A stretch of DNA of 34,907 nucleotides from the NCBI GenBank assembly GCA_039199225.1, contig JBCCSZ010000039.1, forward strand, positions 1 through 34,907, in the 5' to 3' direction. Both the position numbers and the translations under genes were made by a program. Under the pieces are notes generated by a model, which was not told the origin of the DNA, searched no databases, and saw only the letters and a program-made list of their open reading frames with translations. Of the stretch, positions 25,201-33,700 are shown piece after piece. The stretch's first letter is position 1, and every line of letters begins with the position of its first letter. The DNA is from JBCCSZ01 sp039199225 (lineage in GTDB: Bacteria; Bacteroidota; Bacteroidia; Chitinophagales; Saprospiraceae).

Positions 25201-26089
25201 ACAAGACTTTGACATTCAGCGCAATGTCATATTCAAGGGTGTGGCCAGTGTGGTCAATGGTCAGTTTGAGTTCAGCTTCGTCGTTCCGAAGGACATCGAC
25301 TACAATTTTGGCTTTGGTAAAATCAGCTACTATGCCGAGAATGGCCAGTTGATGGATGCCCGTGGTTCCTTTGAGAATGTCATCATCGGAGGGGCCGACT
25401 CCAATGGCTTTTCGGATGACCAAGGGCCGTTGGTGGAAGTCTTTATGAACAATGAGGACTTTATTTTTGGAGGACAGACGGATGAAAACCCTACGCTGTA
25501 CGTCAAACTGTCGGATGATAATGGTATCAATGTTGCAGGAAACAGTATCGGCCATGATCTGAGCGCTGTTCTGGACAACAATACTCAAAACTCATACATA
25601 CTCAACGACTTTTACCAATCCGAGCTGGACGACTACACCAAAGGAGTGGTTCAATTTCCACTTTTTGATATGGCGCCTGGCAAGCACGAAATCAGGGTAA
25701 AAGCCTGGGATATTGCCAATAACTCTTCTGAGGGTTACACAGAATTTGTCGTGGCAGATTCAGAGTCTTCGGCTCTGGCACATGTATTGAACTATCCCAA
25801 TCCATTTACAACATCAACCAACTTTCAATTCGAATACAACCAAACCAACCAGCCGTTGGATGTGCAGGTACAAATCTACACGGTATCCGGCAGATTGGTA
25901 AAGACATTGGAAGACCAACTATTCAACGAAGGCAGCGTGATGCGTTTGCCGTGGGACGGTCGGGACGACTTTGGAGACCGCCTGGCGAAGGGGGTTTATC
26001 TCTATCGGGTGAAGGTTCGCACGGTAGGGGAAGAAGTTCCGACTAAAAAGATCGAAAGCGAGTTTGAAAAGCTGGTGATTCTGAAATAA
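22244..26089 (+). CDS. porU: T9SS C-terminal signal peptidase PorU
   Basis: A 1281-residue outer-surface protease. PorU is a gingipain-type (C25) cysteine peptidase that cuts the C-terminal sorting domain from T9SS cargo and attaches anionic lipopolysaccharide, working with PorV. Seen: signal peptide (1-19, MNKLFIFLLVVCSFFYTYA), a long N-terminal beta-rich part with LVSVLDDGSIWKIAVTEEGIHKLDY near 160, then the catalytic domain (about 545-910) with H788 in VVNYLGHGGSRGW and C822 in FITATCSFTGYDEP, spaced as in PorU and gingipains. The C-terminus (about 1180-1281) is an Ig-like CTD with LNYPNPFTTSTNFQFEY and a final GVYLYRVKVR strand. Upstream it has a 547-bp gap; porV follows 92 bp later in the same direction. 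Confidence 0.95.
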   Translation: MNKLFIFLLVVCSFFYTYADSPITIQKELNWDNELVIHNPTGQFAKEILAFEGAIYNGLHPEVPYVLEVIPLTTFSDISVELVKAEYEPLRYVPEAARPHIKEQISFQSRIEDHRRALVGKVTFVPIRQVGPGRYEKLVRYELRVLPTPKLNPSPRGGNGGTLVSVLDDGSIWKIAVTEEGIHKLDYNFLKDQLKMDIDNIDPKKIKIYGNGGGALPDLNSVERQDDLAENAIQIVGEEDGSFDSGDYILFYAEGPDKWYFNSARLSFSQPKNPFDDRNYYFVKVNAEDGLRVSDQASLSATSHQTNTFDHYIRFEEDRVNILNEGTGTQGTGQRWYGESFNTTRERTKTFEIPNVLTDQEVQAKVVMAARGSSNSSFSISIGNTTVNSNSISRVQLGDSEAIHARTGTAEGLFNIDGDQVALTIAYPPRGDGTNVGWLDYIELSARRQLTYVGPQMKFQDTKTLVHNSTTFQMGNANDNVAIWDISDPLVPKRQLTQASGSSVSFGVNSEEIKQFIAFEGGASLLTPEAVGTVSNQNLHGIEELDMLIVYHPEFEEATQKLAEHRQNFSKLNVVTANIFEVYNEFSSGSQDPTAIRDMAALLYERSNNFRYLLLMGDGSFDYKNIYGLAKEGEEKNFIPIFETLESLDPILGFPSDDYFAMLSPNEGANLRGGLDIAVGRLTVRTPSEAMATVDKIIKYDSDPTSQRDWRNRITFVADDEDGNLHLRDADRIAVKVDTTYKDLNLNKIYLDAYQQESTPGGARYPQAQQALNRDMFRGALVVNYLGHGGSRGWAQERVLTIADILSWKNQSQLPLFITATCSFTGYDEPSITTAGEEALLNRDGGVIGLFTTVRAVYASSNFQLTRSVFDIIFEDPELPIGEILMRSKNSNSSDNSNARKFTLIGDPAMRLALPRYGVTTTEINGRDIQTGYVDTLRALQKVTIKGFVNGNSGQMLSDFNGKVYPTIFDKRIVVRTLGQDERSNPQDFDIQRNVIFKGVASVVNGQFEFSFVVPKDIDYNFGFGKISYYAENGQLMDARGSFENVIIGGADSNGFSDDQGPLVEVFMNNEDFIFGGQTDENPTLYVKLSDDNGINVAGNSIGHDLSAVLDNNTQNSYILNDFYQSELDDYTKGVVQFPLFDMAPGKHEIRVKAWDIANNSSEGYTEFVVADSESSALAHVLNYPNPFTTSTNFQFEYNQTNQPLDVQVQIYTVSGRLVKTLEDQLFNEGSVMRLPWDGRDDFGDRLAKGVYLYRVKVRTVGEEVPTKKIESEFEKLVILK

Positions 26090-26144
26090 AAAATTAGTCT
26101 CTGTAGTTATGTTAACACACACGATAAGTTCCTGAACAAATCGT

Positions 26145-26152
26145 TATATTTG
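26145..26152 (+). promoter_or_regulatory. Putative -7 element of porV
   Basis: TATATTTG matches TAnnTTTG exactly, 29 bp before the porV ATG. No clear TTTG -33 box at normal spacing. It suggests porV can be transcribed independently of porU. Confidence 0.4.
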
Positions 26153-26181
26153 CGAAACTTTTTTGAAACAGCCTTAAAATC

Positions 26182-27399
26182 ATGAAAAACCTTTTAACTA
26201 CTCTCGCAATCCTTTTAACCGCCGGGATTTTTGCGTCCTCTGCCCATGCACAGATTTCTATCGAGTGCGAGAACGGCAGAAACCCGGTCACTGGAGAAGC
26301 CTGTGTCAACTCCATCATTACGGCAGTGCCTTTCCTGCGGATTGTACCAGATGCCCGCTCAGGTGCTATGGGGGATGCAGGGATTGCCATTTCACCGGAT
26401 GCCAATGCCTTGCATTTTAACGCCTCCAAGTTGGCATTTGTCGAAAACGACCTTGGAATCTCCGCAACATATACGCCCTGGCTCCGCGCATTGGGCCTAC
26501 AAGACGTTTATTTGGCCTACTTGACAGGCTATAAGCGCCTATCTGAAAATGAAACGCTTGGCTTTGGCCTTCGCTATTTTTCTTTGGGTGATATTGCTTT
26601 TACTGATGACAACGGTCAGCCTCTCGGAACTGGTAATCCCAACGAATTTGAAGTCACCGTCGCTTATGCTCGTAAATTGGCAGAAAACTTCTCGTTGGCC
26701 TTCACCCCGAAGTTCATCTTCTCCAATCTCGCATCTGGCCAAACCATTGGCGATGTAGAGATCACTCCTGGTGTTGCAGGTGCTGCCGACATCTCTTTGA
26801 CTTATCAAACAGATGTTAACATCACACAAAGAGAATCCAACCTCACCTTGGGTGCTGCCATCACCAACCTAGGAACCAAAATCTCTTATACGCGCTCCGT
26901 CAACAGAGATTTCATTCCGGCCAACTTGGGTATCGGAGCGGCTTGGCAGTTCAACTTCGATGAATTCAATACTTTCACCATCACGACAGACATCAACAAA
27001 CTCCTGGTACCAACACCTTGTACAGGTAGCAAGGCAGATTGTGATACCGATGGCAACGATATTCCCGATTATAAGGAAAAATCCATGTTTGCCGGTGTTC
27101 TGGGTTCCTTCAGCGATGCACCAGAAGGTTTCAATGAGGAAATGCGGGAATTGATGTTTTCCTTTGGTATGGAGTACTGGTACGACAAGCAGTTTGCCGT
27201 TCGCGCTGGTTACTACTTCGAAGATGTAACGAAGGGAAATCGGAAGTTCTTCACAGTAGGTCTTGGTTTGAAATACAACATCTTTGGATTGAACTTTTCT
27301 TACCTCGTTCCAACTACCAACCAAAGAAACCCACTCGACAATACGCTTCGCTTCTCTCTCTTGTTTGACTTTTCCGCATTCGACGGAGACGAAGAATAA
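26182..27399 (+). CDS. porV: T9SS outer membrane protein PorV (LptO)
   Basis: A 405-residue outer membrane barrel of the FadL-like PorV family. PorV carries cargo from the SprA translocon to the PorU/PorZ attachment complex. It has a signal peptide (1-23, ending SSAHAQ), then the PorV-specific AVPFLRIVPDARSGAMGDAGIAISPDANALHFNASKLAF (key PDARS..MG..G.A..PD.NA..N.S), followed by alternating strands and the loop ATGSKADCDTDGNDIPDYKEKS-like insertion near 275-295 that is rich in Cys/Asp. The final strand ends FDFSAFDGDEE. Directly downstream of porU, as in many Bacteroidota, and followed by a strong terminator shared with the convergent cargo gene. Confidence 0.95.
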   Translation: MKNLLTTLAILLTAGIFASSAHAQISIECENGRNPVTGEACVNSIITAVPFLRIVPDARSGAMGDAGIAISPDANALHFNASKLAFVENDLGISATYTPWLRALGLQDVYLAYLTGYKRLSENETLGFGLRYFSLGDIAFTDDNGQPLGTGNPNEFEVTVAYARKLAENFSLAFTPKFIFSNLASGQTIGDVEITPGVAGAADISLTYQTDVNITQRESNLTLGAAITNLGTKISYTRSVNRDFIPANLGIGAAWQFNFDEFNTFTITTDINKLLVPTPCTGSKADCDTDGNDIPDYKEKSMFAGVLGSFSDAPEGFNEEMRELMFSFGMEYWYDKQFAVRAGYYFEDVTKGNRKFFTVGLGLKYNIFGLNFSYLVPTTNQRNPLDNTLRFSLLFDFSAFDGDEE

Positions 27400-27422
27400 A
27401 GGTTTTAAGGCCATTTATATAA

Positions 27423-27466
27423 AATCAAAAGCGGGCTGTATCGATCGATGCAGCCCGCTTTTGATT
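27423..27466. terminator. Bidirectional terminator between porV and the T9SS cargo gene
   Basis: AATCAAAAGCGGGCTG (27423-27438) pairs perfectly over 16 bp with CAGCCCGCTTTTGATT (27451-27466). The loop contains the palindrome ATCGATCGAT. A-rich and T-rich flanks make it usable by both converging genes. Confidence 0.9.
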
Positions 27467-27479
27467 CAGGGTGAAAGCT

Positions 27480-28718
27480 TCATCTCTTTTGTACTTGTTT
27501 GCTAATGGAAAAGGCATCCGAACGAAGGTGCAAATAATAACTGCCCATCGGTAAATCTCCCATATCAATGGTCAAATCAGCCTGAGAGGGCCGCCATTCC
27601 AATTGCTTGACCAAACGCCCCATCTCATCATACAAAGCCACCTTTAAGGCGAGAAATGGCGAGGACGATTTATCCCATTGCAAATGCAATTCATCTGTTG
27701 TCGGGCTTGGAAAAACTTTGATCCCTTTGCTATCGAAAGATGCCTCTCGGGTACTGGTCAAGCGATCTGTCCATTGGTTGCTTTCGAAAGCCATGAGTCT
27801 TGCAGGAATGCCCGGACCTATGATCTGGAAGCGTTCTGAGCCAATGAAGCCATGGCCAAGGCCAGTGTAGACAATGGCTTCAGCTTGGCTGTTAGCTCCA
27901 ATGCTCCCCAATTCGATCCGCCTTTTGTTGCCTTGAAAAAATGCTCCTTGCGGATGGTCGAATAACAACCACATGAAAACCTCCAGGCCAGCATAGCCCA
28001 AAAGTACAACCGTACCATCCAAAGCGACATCTGCTGCCGTAATCAATCCTTCGGCATCAAAGGCATCCACCAATTGTGCCGTATGGCTTCCAGGGCTTGT
28101 GGGTAAAATGTAGTGGCGCGTGCGATTGTCCAGCCAGTTTTTGGAAAATAAATGTAGATTTCCATTTTGAACAAAGAAAGCTTCACAATCAAAATTGTGC
28201 TGGTTGGCATTCACGTCAAAGTCTGTTTGATCACTGAAAACAAAGTCAATAATGTCTGCCTGAACAGTATTGGAATCAGGATGTAAATGCATTCCTTCAA
28301 TACGATAACACCGAAGGTCGCGTCGACTGCCACTGTTGTTCCCAAAATCTCCAATGTACAGATAGCGATCATCCGTTGCCATATCTTCCCAATCGACATG
28401 CTGCGCATTCCGAATAGAAATTCGTTGGACAACTGTTCCACTTACAGAATCAATCCGATAAATGACCGGCTCATCGCCACTGTCGTTGTGCGCCCAGAGC
28501 GCGCCCTGGAAATACGCCAAGCCGGAAATTTCCGATAGGGTATCCGACAGTTCGTGGACCAATTCTGGTGTGTAGGAAGTTGGGGCATATTGGCAGCTGC
28601 CATCGTTTTCTGTGGCCGCCATACTGAAGTTAATGGCTTGTGGATCTGTACATCCTTGCTGGGCTTGCCCTTTGGAGAGACCTAAAATACTGAATAGAAA
28701 AAGTATGGTGTAGCGCAT
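27480..28718 (-). CDS. Secreted T9SS cargo protein with C-terminal sorting domain
   Basis: A 412-residue exported protein. Signal peptide (1-19) is followed by a GCTDPQAINFSMAATENDGSCQY module (about 22-44), a small Cys-paired, Asn/Asp-rich motif common in Bacteroidota surface proteins. The middle (50-320) has repeated short beta segments (SEISGLAYFQGALWAHNDSGDEPVIYRID, DWEDMATDDRYLYIGDFGNN), suggesting a beta-propeller; its activity is unknown. The last 75 residues are a type A T9SS sorting domain: KVFPSPTTDELHL, then VALYDEMGRLVKQ and LPMGSYYLHLR ending KQVQKR. The protein is therefore a likely client of PorU/PorV encoded next door, though cargo genes are usually scattered, so adjacency may be chance. 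It reads away from rnpB. Confidence 0.9.
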   Translation of the reverse strand: MRYTILFLFSILGLSKGQAQQGCTDPQAINFSMAATENDGSCQYAPTSYTPELVHELSDTLSEISGLAYFQGALWAHNDSGDEPVIYRIDSVSGTVVQRISIRNAQHVDWEDMATDDRYLYIGDFGNNSGSRRDLRCYRIEGMHLHPDSNTVQADIIDFVFSDQTDFDVNANQHNFDCEAFFVQNGNLHLFSKNWLDNRTRHYILPTSPGSHTAQLVDAFDAEGLITAADVALDGTVVLLGYAGLEVFMWLLFDHPQGAFFQGNKRRIELGSIGANSQAEAIVYTGLGHGFIGSERFQIIGPGIPARLMAFESNQWTDRLTSTREASFDSKGIKVFPSPTTDELHLQWDKSSSPFLALKVALYDEMGRLVKQLEWRPSQADLTIDMGDLPMGSYYLHLRSDAFSISKQVQKR

Positions 28719-28785
28719 GAAGTCCTTTTTATAGCAACAGCAAATCTCATTCCCGACAGAGAGAAGATTATGAGCAGTAAAAAAA

Positions 28786-29235
28786 GGTTGCTACAGTTCT
28801 ATAAGCCGGATTCTGTTTCCTGCCGCCAAAACGGCAAGACCTCTATCATTTATCTAGCTTGGGCCTCACGGCCGAAGTCAATCTGCCTACCCCCCCTGGA
28901 TAAGTCCGAAGACCAATTGAGCGAGCAACTCAACTCCTGCGGAACCAGGGTGTACATGGCATTTCAACCCACAAGGTTTATCCTTCCCGATAGTTACCTA
29001 CCCGGAACGTGCGCTCTTACCGCACGATTTCACCCTTACCCGACTGCCAGGCAGAACGGGCGGTATAGTTTCTGCGACACTTTCTGTCTCCAAGCCTCTT
29101 ATCCTGAGGACATAGGTTTTGGAGCCCATCCGTTAGATGGTGTGGTGCTCTGCGTTGTCCGGACTTTCCTCATCTCTTCCCGATCTGGGTTTCCCCATTT
29201 GGCAAGAGCCGCGATAGAGCAAACTGTAGCAAACC
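28786..29235 (-). ncRNA. rnpB: RNase P RNA (type A)
   Basis: The minus strand carries the conserved cores of bacterial RNase P RNA: GAGGAAAGTCCGGACAACGC near the 5' side (complement of about 29153-29174) and ACAGAATCCGGCTTATAGAA at the 3' end (complement of about 28799-28816). The ends pair: GCTACAGTT near the 5' end (complement of 29222-29230) with AACTGTAGC near the 3' end (complement of 28790-28798), forming helix P1, after which a T-run (complement of 28779-28785) ends transcription. This RNA is the catalytic subunit that matures tRNA 5' ends. A plus-strand open frame at 28770-29273 covers it but is meaningless. Ends are accurate to a few nucleotides; the 5' end agrees with a -7 box just upstream. 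Confidence 0.93.
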
Positions 29236-29241
29236 TAGGTA

Positions 29242-29249
29242 CAAAGATA
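29242..29249 (-). promoter_or_regulatory. Putative -7 element of rnpB
   Basis: The minus strand reads TATCTTTG, matching TAnnTTTG, with its end 6-7 nt upstream of the 5' end predicted from helix P1 pairing. The -33 box is not clear. Confidence 0.5.
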
Positions 29250-29310
29250 TTATTTCCTGCCGTTCACTGCTAGATAGGCATTGGTAAGTTGTAAATAATA
29301 CGACTGCTGT

Positions 29311-29757
29311 TCAATCGTTTTTTACGACAACCAGGCCAGCAGGACGCAGGAGTTGGTCACCCCATAAGTATCCCAGCTGTCGGACATGCACTAGGGTACC
29401 GTTCATTTTACTTTGATCGCGGACGGTATCCAGGACAGCCGAATATTCCGGCAGTTGTTCTGCGGGTGATTGAAGTCGATGGATGTGGTGTATCTGTAAA
29501 ATCTTTTTTAGGGGAGCTTGTAATTGTTCGTAAAGTTGGTTGATCTGTGCTAAGTGGGCGGGGTCTTCTGCTGCTTGAACCAACTTTTCCTGCTGCTCTT
29601 TTTGTAGATCATCCAGCTGTTTGATAATGCTTAGGAAAGCCTCTTTCAGACGAGCTTCGTAAGCATCTTTTTGGCGTTCGAGTTCCTGCTTCAGTTGAAG
29701 TTGTTCGGTCGCCATTTTGACGAGCTTGTCTCTGAGTTGATCAATCTCTTTAATCAT
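29311..29757 (-). CDS. GrpE-like protein (divergent nucleotide exchange factor)
   Basis: A 148-residue protein: a long N-terminal coiled coil (about 1-70, LRDKLVKMATEQLQLKQELERQKDAYEARLKEAF) and a C-terminal beta segment VHVRQLGYLWGDQLLRPAGLVVVKND that matches the end of GrpE (GY..gd.LLRPA.V.V). GrpE releases ADP from DnaK. This copy is shorter than housekeeping GrpE (around 180-200 residues) and its middle, between about 70 and 120, lacks the usual conserved signature, so it is a paralogue or distant relative, perhaps serving a specialised Hsp70. No DnaK or DnaJ gene is visible nearby. The ATG overlaps the TGA of a short upstream frame by the ATGA pattern. Confidence 0.65.
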   Translation of the reverse strand: MIKEIDQLRDKLVKMATEQLQLKQELERQKDAYEARLKEAFLSIIKQLDDLQKEQQEKLVQAAEDPAHLAQINQLYEQLQAPLKKILQIHHIHRLQSPAEQLPEYSAVLDTVRDQSKMNGTLVHVRQLGYLWGDQLLRPAGLVVVKND

Positions 29758-29870
29758 AAGCAGTTCGCAGCCATTGGGTTAACAATATTTTTTATAGACA
29801 AAACCAAGAACGCAGGCGGGGCCGTCACATCAGCGGGTATTTTAAATGAAGTATGTGGCAGAGCTTTCAT
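29754..29870 (-). CDS. Possible 38-aa leader frame overlapping the GrpE-like start
   Basis: Starting ATG at 29868-29870, it reads MKALPHTSFKIPADVTAPPAF then continues to a TGA that overlaps the next ATG (ATGA). It shares its first part (H-T-S-F-K-I, then D, A, P, F-L) with the short frame at 30472-30546. Substitutions between the two are not clearly synonymous, so it may be only a transcribed or regulatory repeat. Translation is unproven. Confidence 0.3.
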   Translation of the reverse strand: MKALPHTSFKIPADVTAPPAFLVLSIKNIVNPMAANCL

Positions 29871-29900
29871 GCAAATTATTCGTTCATTTCATTCTACAAA
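29801..29900 (-). repeat. Intergenic repeat, copy A (upstream of the GrpE-like gene)
   Basis: This stretch aligns without gaps to 30477-30576, offset 676 bp, with about 72 of 100 positions identical by my hand count. The most conserved core is TTAAATGAAGT and TTTCAT-CAAATT (29842-29876 region). Both copies sit directly upstream of a minus-strand gene in the same orientation. Confidence 0.8.
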
Positions 29901-29908
29901 CCGCTCAA

Positions 29909-30460
29909 CTAACGAAAGTTAATGTAAAGGGTGTCGCCAATCGGCAGTTGATATTCGTTGGGAACTTTGTTGTCCCGACCGATCTGGTAGCCCGCCTTCC
30001 AATCGTTGAAAAACAATCGTCCGATGGATTCCAGATTGTCGCCTTTGCGAATCACATAGCGAACAGTCTTCACCTTTTGTGCCTCTAGCGATTGAATTTG
30101 CCGATTGGCCTGTTGCCATTGTTGTTGGTAAAAAGCGCTTGAGTCAGGGGCCGAAACAACGGGGGCTGCCTCAACAACAGGGGGCAGCGGACGTTTGCCA
30201 CAAAGCAATTGTAAGAAAGGCAAGCAAAGTAGTAGTAGCACGAGTCGGTTGGACCGGCGCCGGTTCTTCTGCAAGTTTAAGGCATGCTCTTGGCGGCTTC
30301 TTGCCAGTTCGCCTTCCAGCGTCACCCGGTTTTTAATGGCCTCAATGTATTCCTCTTCGATCTGGTCGACCATTCGAAATGCTGTTAAATCTGCATTGCA
30401 AACCGGGCAATGCATCTGCAGGGGGTTGACGTTTTTATGTTGACAAACAGGACAATCCAT
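29909..30460 (-). CDS. Zinc-ribbon, single-membrane-helix, LysM-type protein
   Basis: A 183-residue protein of unusual layout. A zinc ribbon opens it (MDCPVCQHKN...HCPVCNADL; Cys3, Cys6 and a second CPVC pair), then a charged helix likely to be a coiled coil (about 32-66), one membrane helix (LVLLLLCLPFLQLLCG, about 70-85), a Pro/Ala-rich segment and a LysM-like C-terminus (VIRKGDNLESIGRLFFND...YQLPIGDTLYINFR). The topology suggests a cytoplasmic metal-binding head and a periplasmic glycan-binding tail. I chose ATG 30458-30460 over a TTG two codons earlier. It precedes the GrpE-like gene in the same direction. Function unknown. Confidence 0.82.
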   Translation of the reverse strand: MDCPVCQHKNVNPLQMHCPVCNADLTAFRMVDQIEEEYIEAIKNRVTLEGELARSRQEHALNLQKNRRRSNRLVLLLLCLPFLQLLCGKRPLPPVVEAAPVVSAPDSSAFYQQQWQQANRQIQSLEAQKVKTVRYVIRKGDNLESIGRLFFNDWKAGYQIGRDNKVPNEYQLPIGDTLYINFR

Positions 30461-30471
30461 ACGCAATGGGC

Positions 30472-30546
30472 CTAAACAGCTAAAAACACAGGCGAGGCCG
30501 CAGCATCGACAAGTATCTTAAATGAAGTGTGTGAAAAAGATTTCAT
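30472..30546 (-). CDS. Possible 24-aa leader frame upstream of the zinc-ribbon/LysM gene
   Basis: ATG at 30544-30546 reads MKSFSHTSFKILVDAAASPV and stops at a TAG 11 nt before the LysM gene. It is the counterpart of the 38-aa frame at 29754-29870. Translation is unproven. Confidence 0.25.
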   Translation of the reverse strand: MKSFSHTSFKILVDAAASPVFLAV

Positions 30547-30576
30547 ACAAATTCTTAGTTCCTTTAATTTTTTGAA
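30477..30576 (-). repeat. Intergenic repeat, copy B (upstream of the zinc-ribbon/LysM gene)
   Basis: Partner of the repeat at 29801-29900, same orientation and same position relative to the downstream gene, about 72% identical by hand alignment with no gaps. Confidence 0.8.
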
Positions 30577-30756
30577 CTGCTTAGCACAGTTTGGGGCCGA
30601 GAATACCATATATTGTATTTACATTACATGTTAAGCGAGCCAATAGAAGTTCGAATATGCAAGGATAGCATTTTTGGATTAAAATTTGTGGTATTTAAAT
30701 AATTATTAATACAACTAATCAACCACACCGCTCGTCTGTTACAACTGCTTCACGAA

Positions 30757-33700
30757 ATGGAAGGTCATCAACCGGAGAAAAAAATCCTGGGTAAATACCA
30801 AAGATACATCCTCTTAGCTTGCGTTGTCTGCTTTTTGGCAGCCATTGCAACGGATTGGTACCTTCAACGATCTGTCAATCTGGAGCTTTATGCCAATAAG
30901 ATTGAAACCCACCTGCATCAACAGGAAGCACAAGTCGAAGCAATTTTTTCCGATAAAACCTTGATTCGCAGTTTGCTGCAGCCCAAGCGCTACATGGATC
31001 AAGAGCAACAGCAAGCGGCCTTCAAACGCCTGGAAGCATTAGCATCAGAAGACTACAGCCTCCTGATTTACCTCAAAGACAGCCTCCTGTTTTGGTCCAA
31101 CAACCAGGTAGAGCCTAGTATAGAGGACTTTTCCAGCCACCCTGGCAGAACCACCAAGTTGGTGCATCTCAAAAACGGCTATTACGAACAGATCGAATAC
31201 CCCTATCTCGTCAAAGGGAAGGGGACTTACACACTCATTGGACTGATTCCCATAAAATTTGATTATGAGCTGACCAGCAGCTATTTGCAAAATGTCTACA
31301 CAGCAGATGCCAGCATTCCTGCGGAAGTTGACCTGAGCAACAACGTTAGCTCCTACCCCATTGTCAATAGCTACGACCAGCACATCGGATTTTTACACGC
31401 CTCCGGTCCCATTGTCGACATCAATGGACAACAAAAATTGTTGTGGCTGTATTTGATCGCCTTTCTCATATTGGGCGTATTCATCAACAGCCTGGCCCGT
31501 TCGCTGGCTACTCCAAAACAAGCCTGGATTGGTGCGGCCTTTCTGATGGCTTCTGTATTTGGTATTCGATTGCTGAGCATCATGCTGGGTTTTACAGATA
31601 AATTCAGCATGCTGCCCTTATTCACCAAAAACTTCGATACACCTCTTAGTAGTTCACTGGGTGACTTGCTGATAAACATCATCTTATTGCTTTGGGTGAT
31701 GATCTTCTTCCACAAAGAAGCTAAGATGCGCTCTTTCGATCACCTGTCGAAGAATGTAAAGTTTGGCCTGACGACTTTGAATTATTTTTCCATTTTATTG
31801 GGCATACTCATCATCACCTCTGTATTTAAGGCCCTCGTCTTCAACACAGGCATTACCTTCGACTTTGATAATGTATTCAATCTCGACCGCTACAGCTTGA
31901 TGGCCATCACAGGTGTGATTCTATTACTGATCGCTCTATTCTTGTTTGGGCATCGGATGATGTTGGCCATATTGGAAATCGGTTTGGATCGCTATCTAAG
32001 GCTGGCAGCATTGGCCTTGGCGACCTTGGCAGTAGCCCCCTTGTTGATGGGCGCCCAACTGATGCTTCCGACAGCCTATCTACTGTTGATTGCATTTGTC
32101 TTCATTTTGATCTTCGACCTATTCATCGATAGTAAGAGTGCCAATTTCACTTGGTTGGTCATTTGGTTGGTCATTTTATCTGCCTTTCCATCCATTTTGC
32201 TGTTCAAATACAATGCATATCGAGATCGAATCCTTCGCATATCCTATGCCAAGCAATTGTCAGACCCTAGAGATACCATTGCAGAAAATGCATTGAAGGA
32301 ACTGATCCAAAAGATTCAGAGCGATGAAGAGCTGCCCAACACCATCAGTAAGCCCTATCCCTTTTTGTTGAAGGCAAAAGCACTAGACGCGCAGATTAAC
32401 CGTTTCTTTACGCAAAATCACTATTTGTACAACAATTATAAGCTCAAGGTCTTTGGCTACAACAAATATGAACAGCCCATCGTCGAAGGCCAAGGCGAGC
32501 CACTTTCTCTGTTTGAGGATAAATTTACCATCTCGAAGGAAATCGACTCAAAGGTCTTGCGCCTTTATTCGGACCAAGACCCCATTTACTTTGCCGATTT
32601 GGGATTGATGTCCAGGAGCAATCCGGACAATCCAACGCGATTGATCCTACAGTTTGATCGAAACCGAAAAGACCAATCGAGGGTCTACACCGAACTGTTG
32701 GTAGAGCAACCTTACAAGCAATTAGTGGAGTTGGATAAATACGACTATGCCATCTACCAGGATGGTCAGTTGATCGATTCCAAGGGGGGTATGTACGGGC
32801 AGTCGTTGAACATCAGCCCACTGCCCGAGGTCAACCGAAGCCGTGAAATCCTCATTGGAAAACGCTCGGAGCTTGTATGCCAAGTAGCAGAAAATAAGAC
32901 CGTTGTTATTGGGAAGGAGAAGGAAATGTTTATCAAGGCCATTTCTCTGTTTTCCTACATTTTTGGTATGCTGGTCCTGCTCATTTTAATATTTGCAGCC
33001 ATCAATACTTTTGTTCACATCCTGCCAAAGGCACTGAGTTTTTCTCTCAAGAGGCGGCCTTCGCTTCGAAATCGCATCCAGTTATCTGTTATCTTTTTGA
33101 TCGTTACCTCTTTTTTCATCATAGGTATGGTAACTGTCTGGTTCTTCAATACTTCCTCTGAGGATTACCACGAAAAGCGGTTGGAGCGGAAGACTTCTGC
33201 TGTTTTGAGAAATGCCATTCACGACGTAGGAACCCGGTCTGAAAACGACTCAACCTTTCAAATCACCCAGTTGGTTGCTCCGCTGACACGCATCCACCGA
33301 ATCGACATCAACATGTATGATACGGCGGGCAATCTCATCAGCACCTCCGAGGACGACATTTACAACAAGGGGATCATCACGCCCAAAATGGACCCACTCG
33401 CCTACCGGGCGCTCCACCTAATGGACGATTCAGAATATGTCAATGATCGGGAGAGAGTAGGAGAACTGATTTACAAATCAGCTTATGTGCCATTGAAGGT
33501 CAGAACAGAATCTGGCGAGAAAACGCTGGCCTACCTGGGGCTGCCTTACTACAGCAAGCGCAGCAACCAGCGCGACGATGTGACCATATTTATGAGTACC
33601 CTATTGAACGTCTACGTCTTTTTGCTGCTGATCGCCGGTGCCATCGCCATTGCAGTTGCCAATTCCATCACCCGCCCGCTGGCCAAAATCGGTGATAAGC

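Noticed and set aside
28770..29273. A 167-residue plus-strand open frame
   Set aside because: It lies across the RNase P RNA gene, which explains its sequence; the product has no protein-like features.
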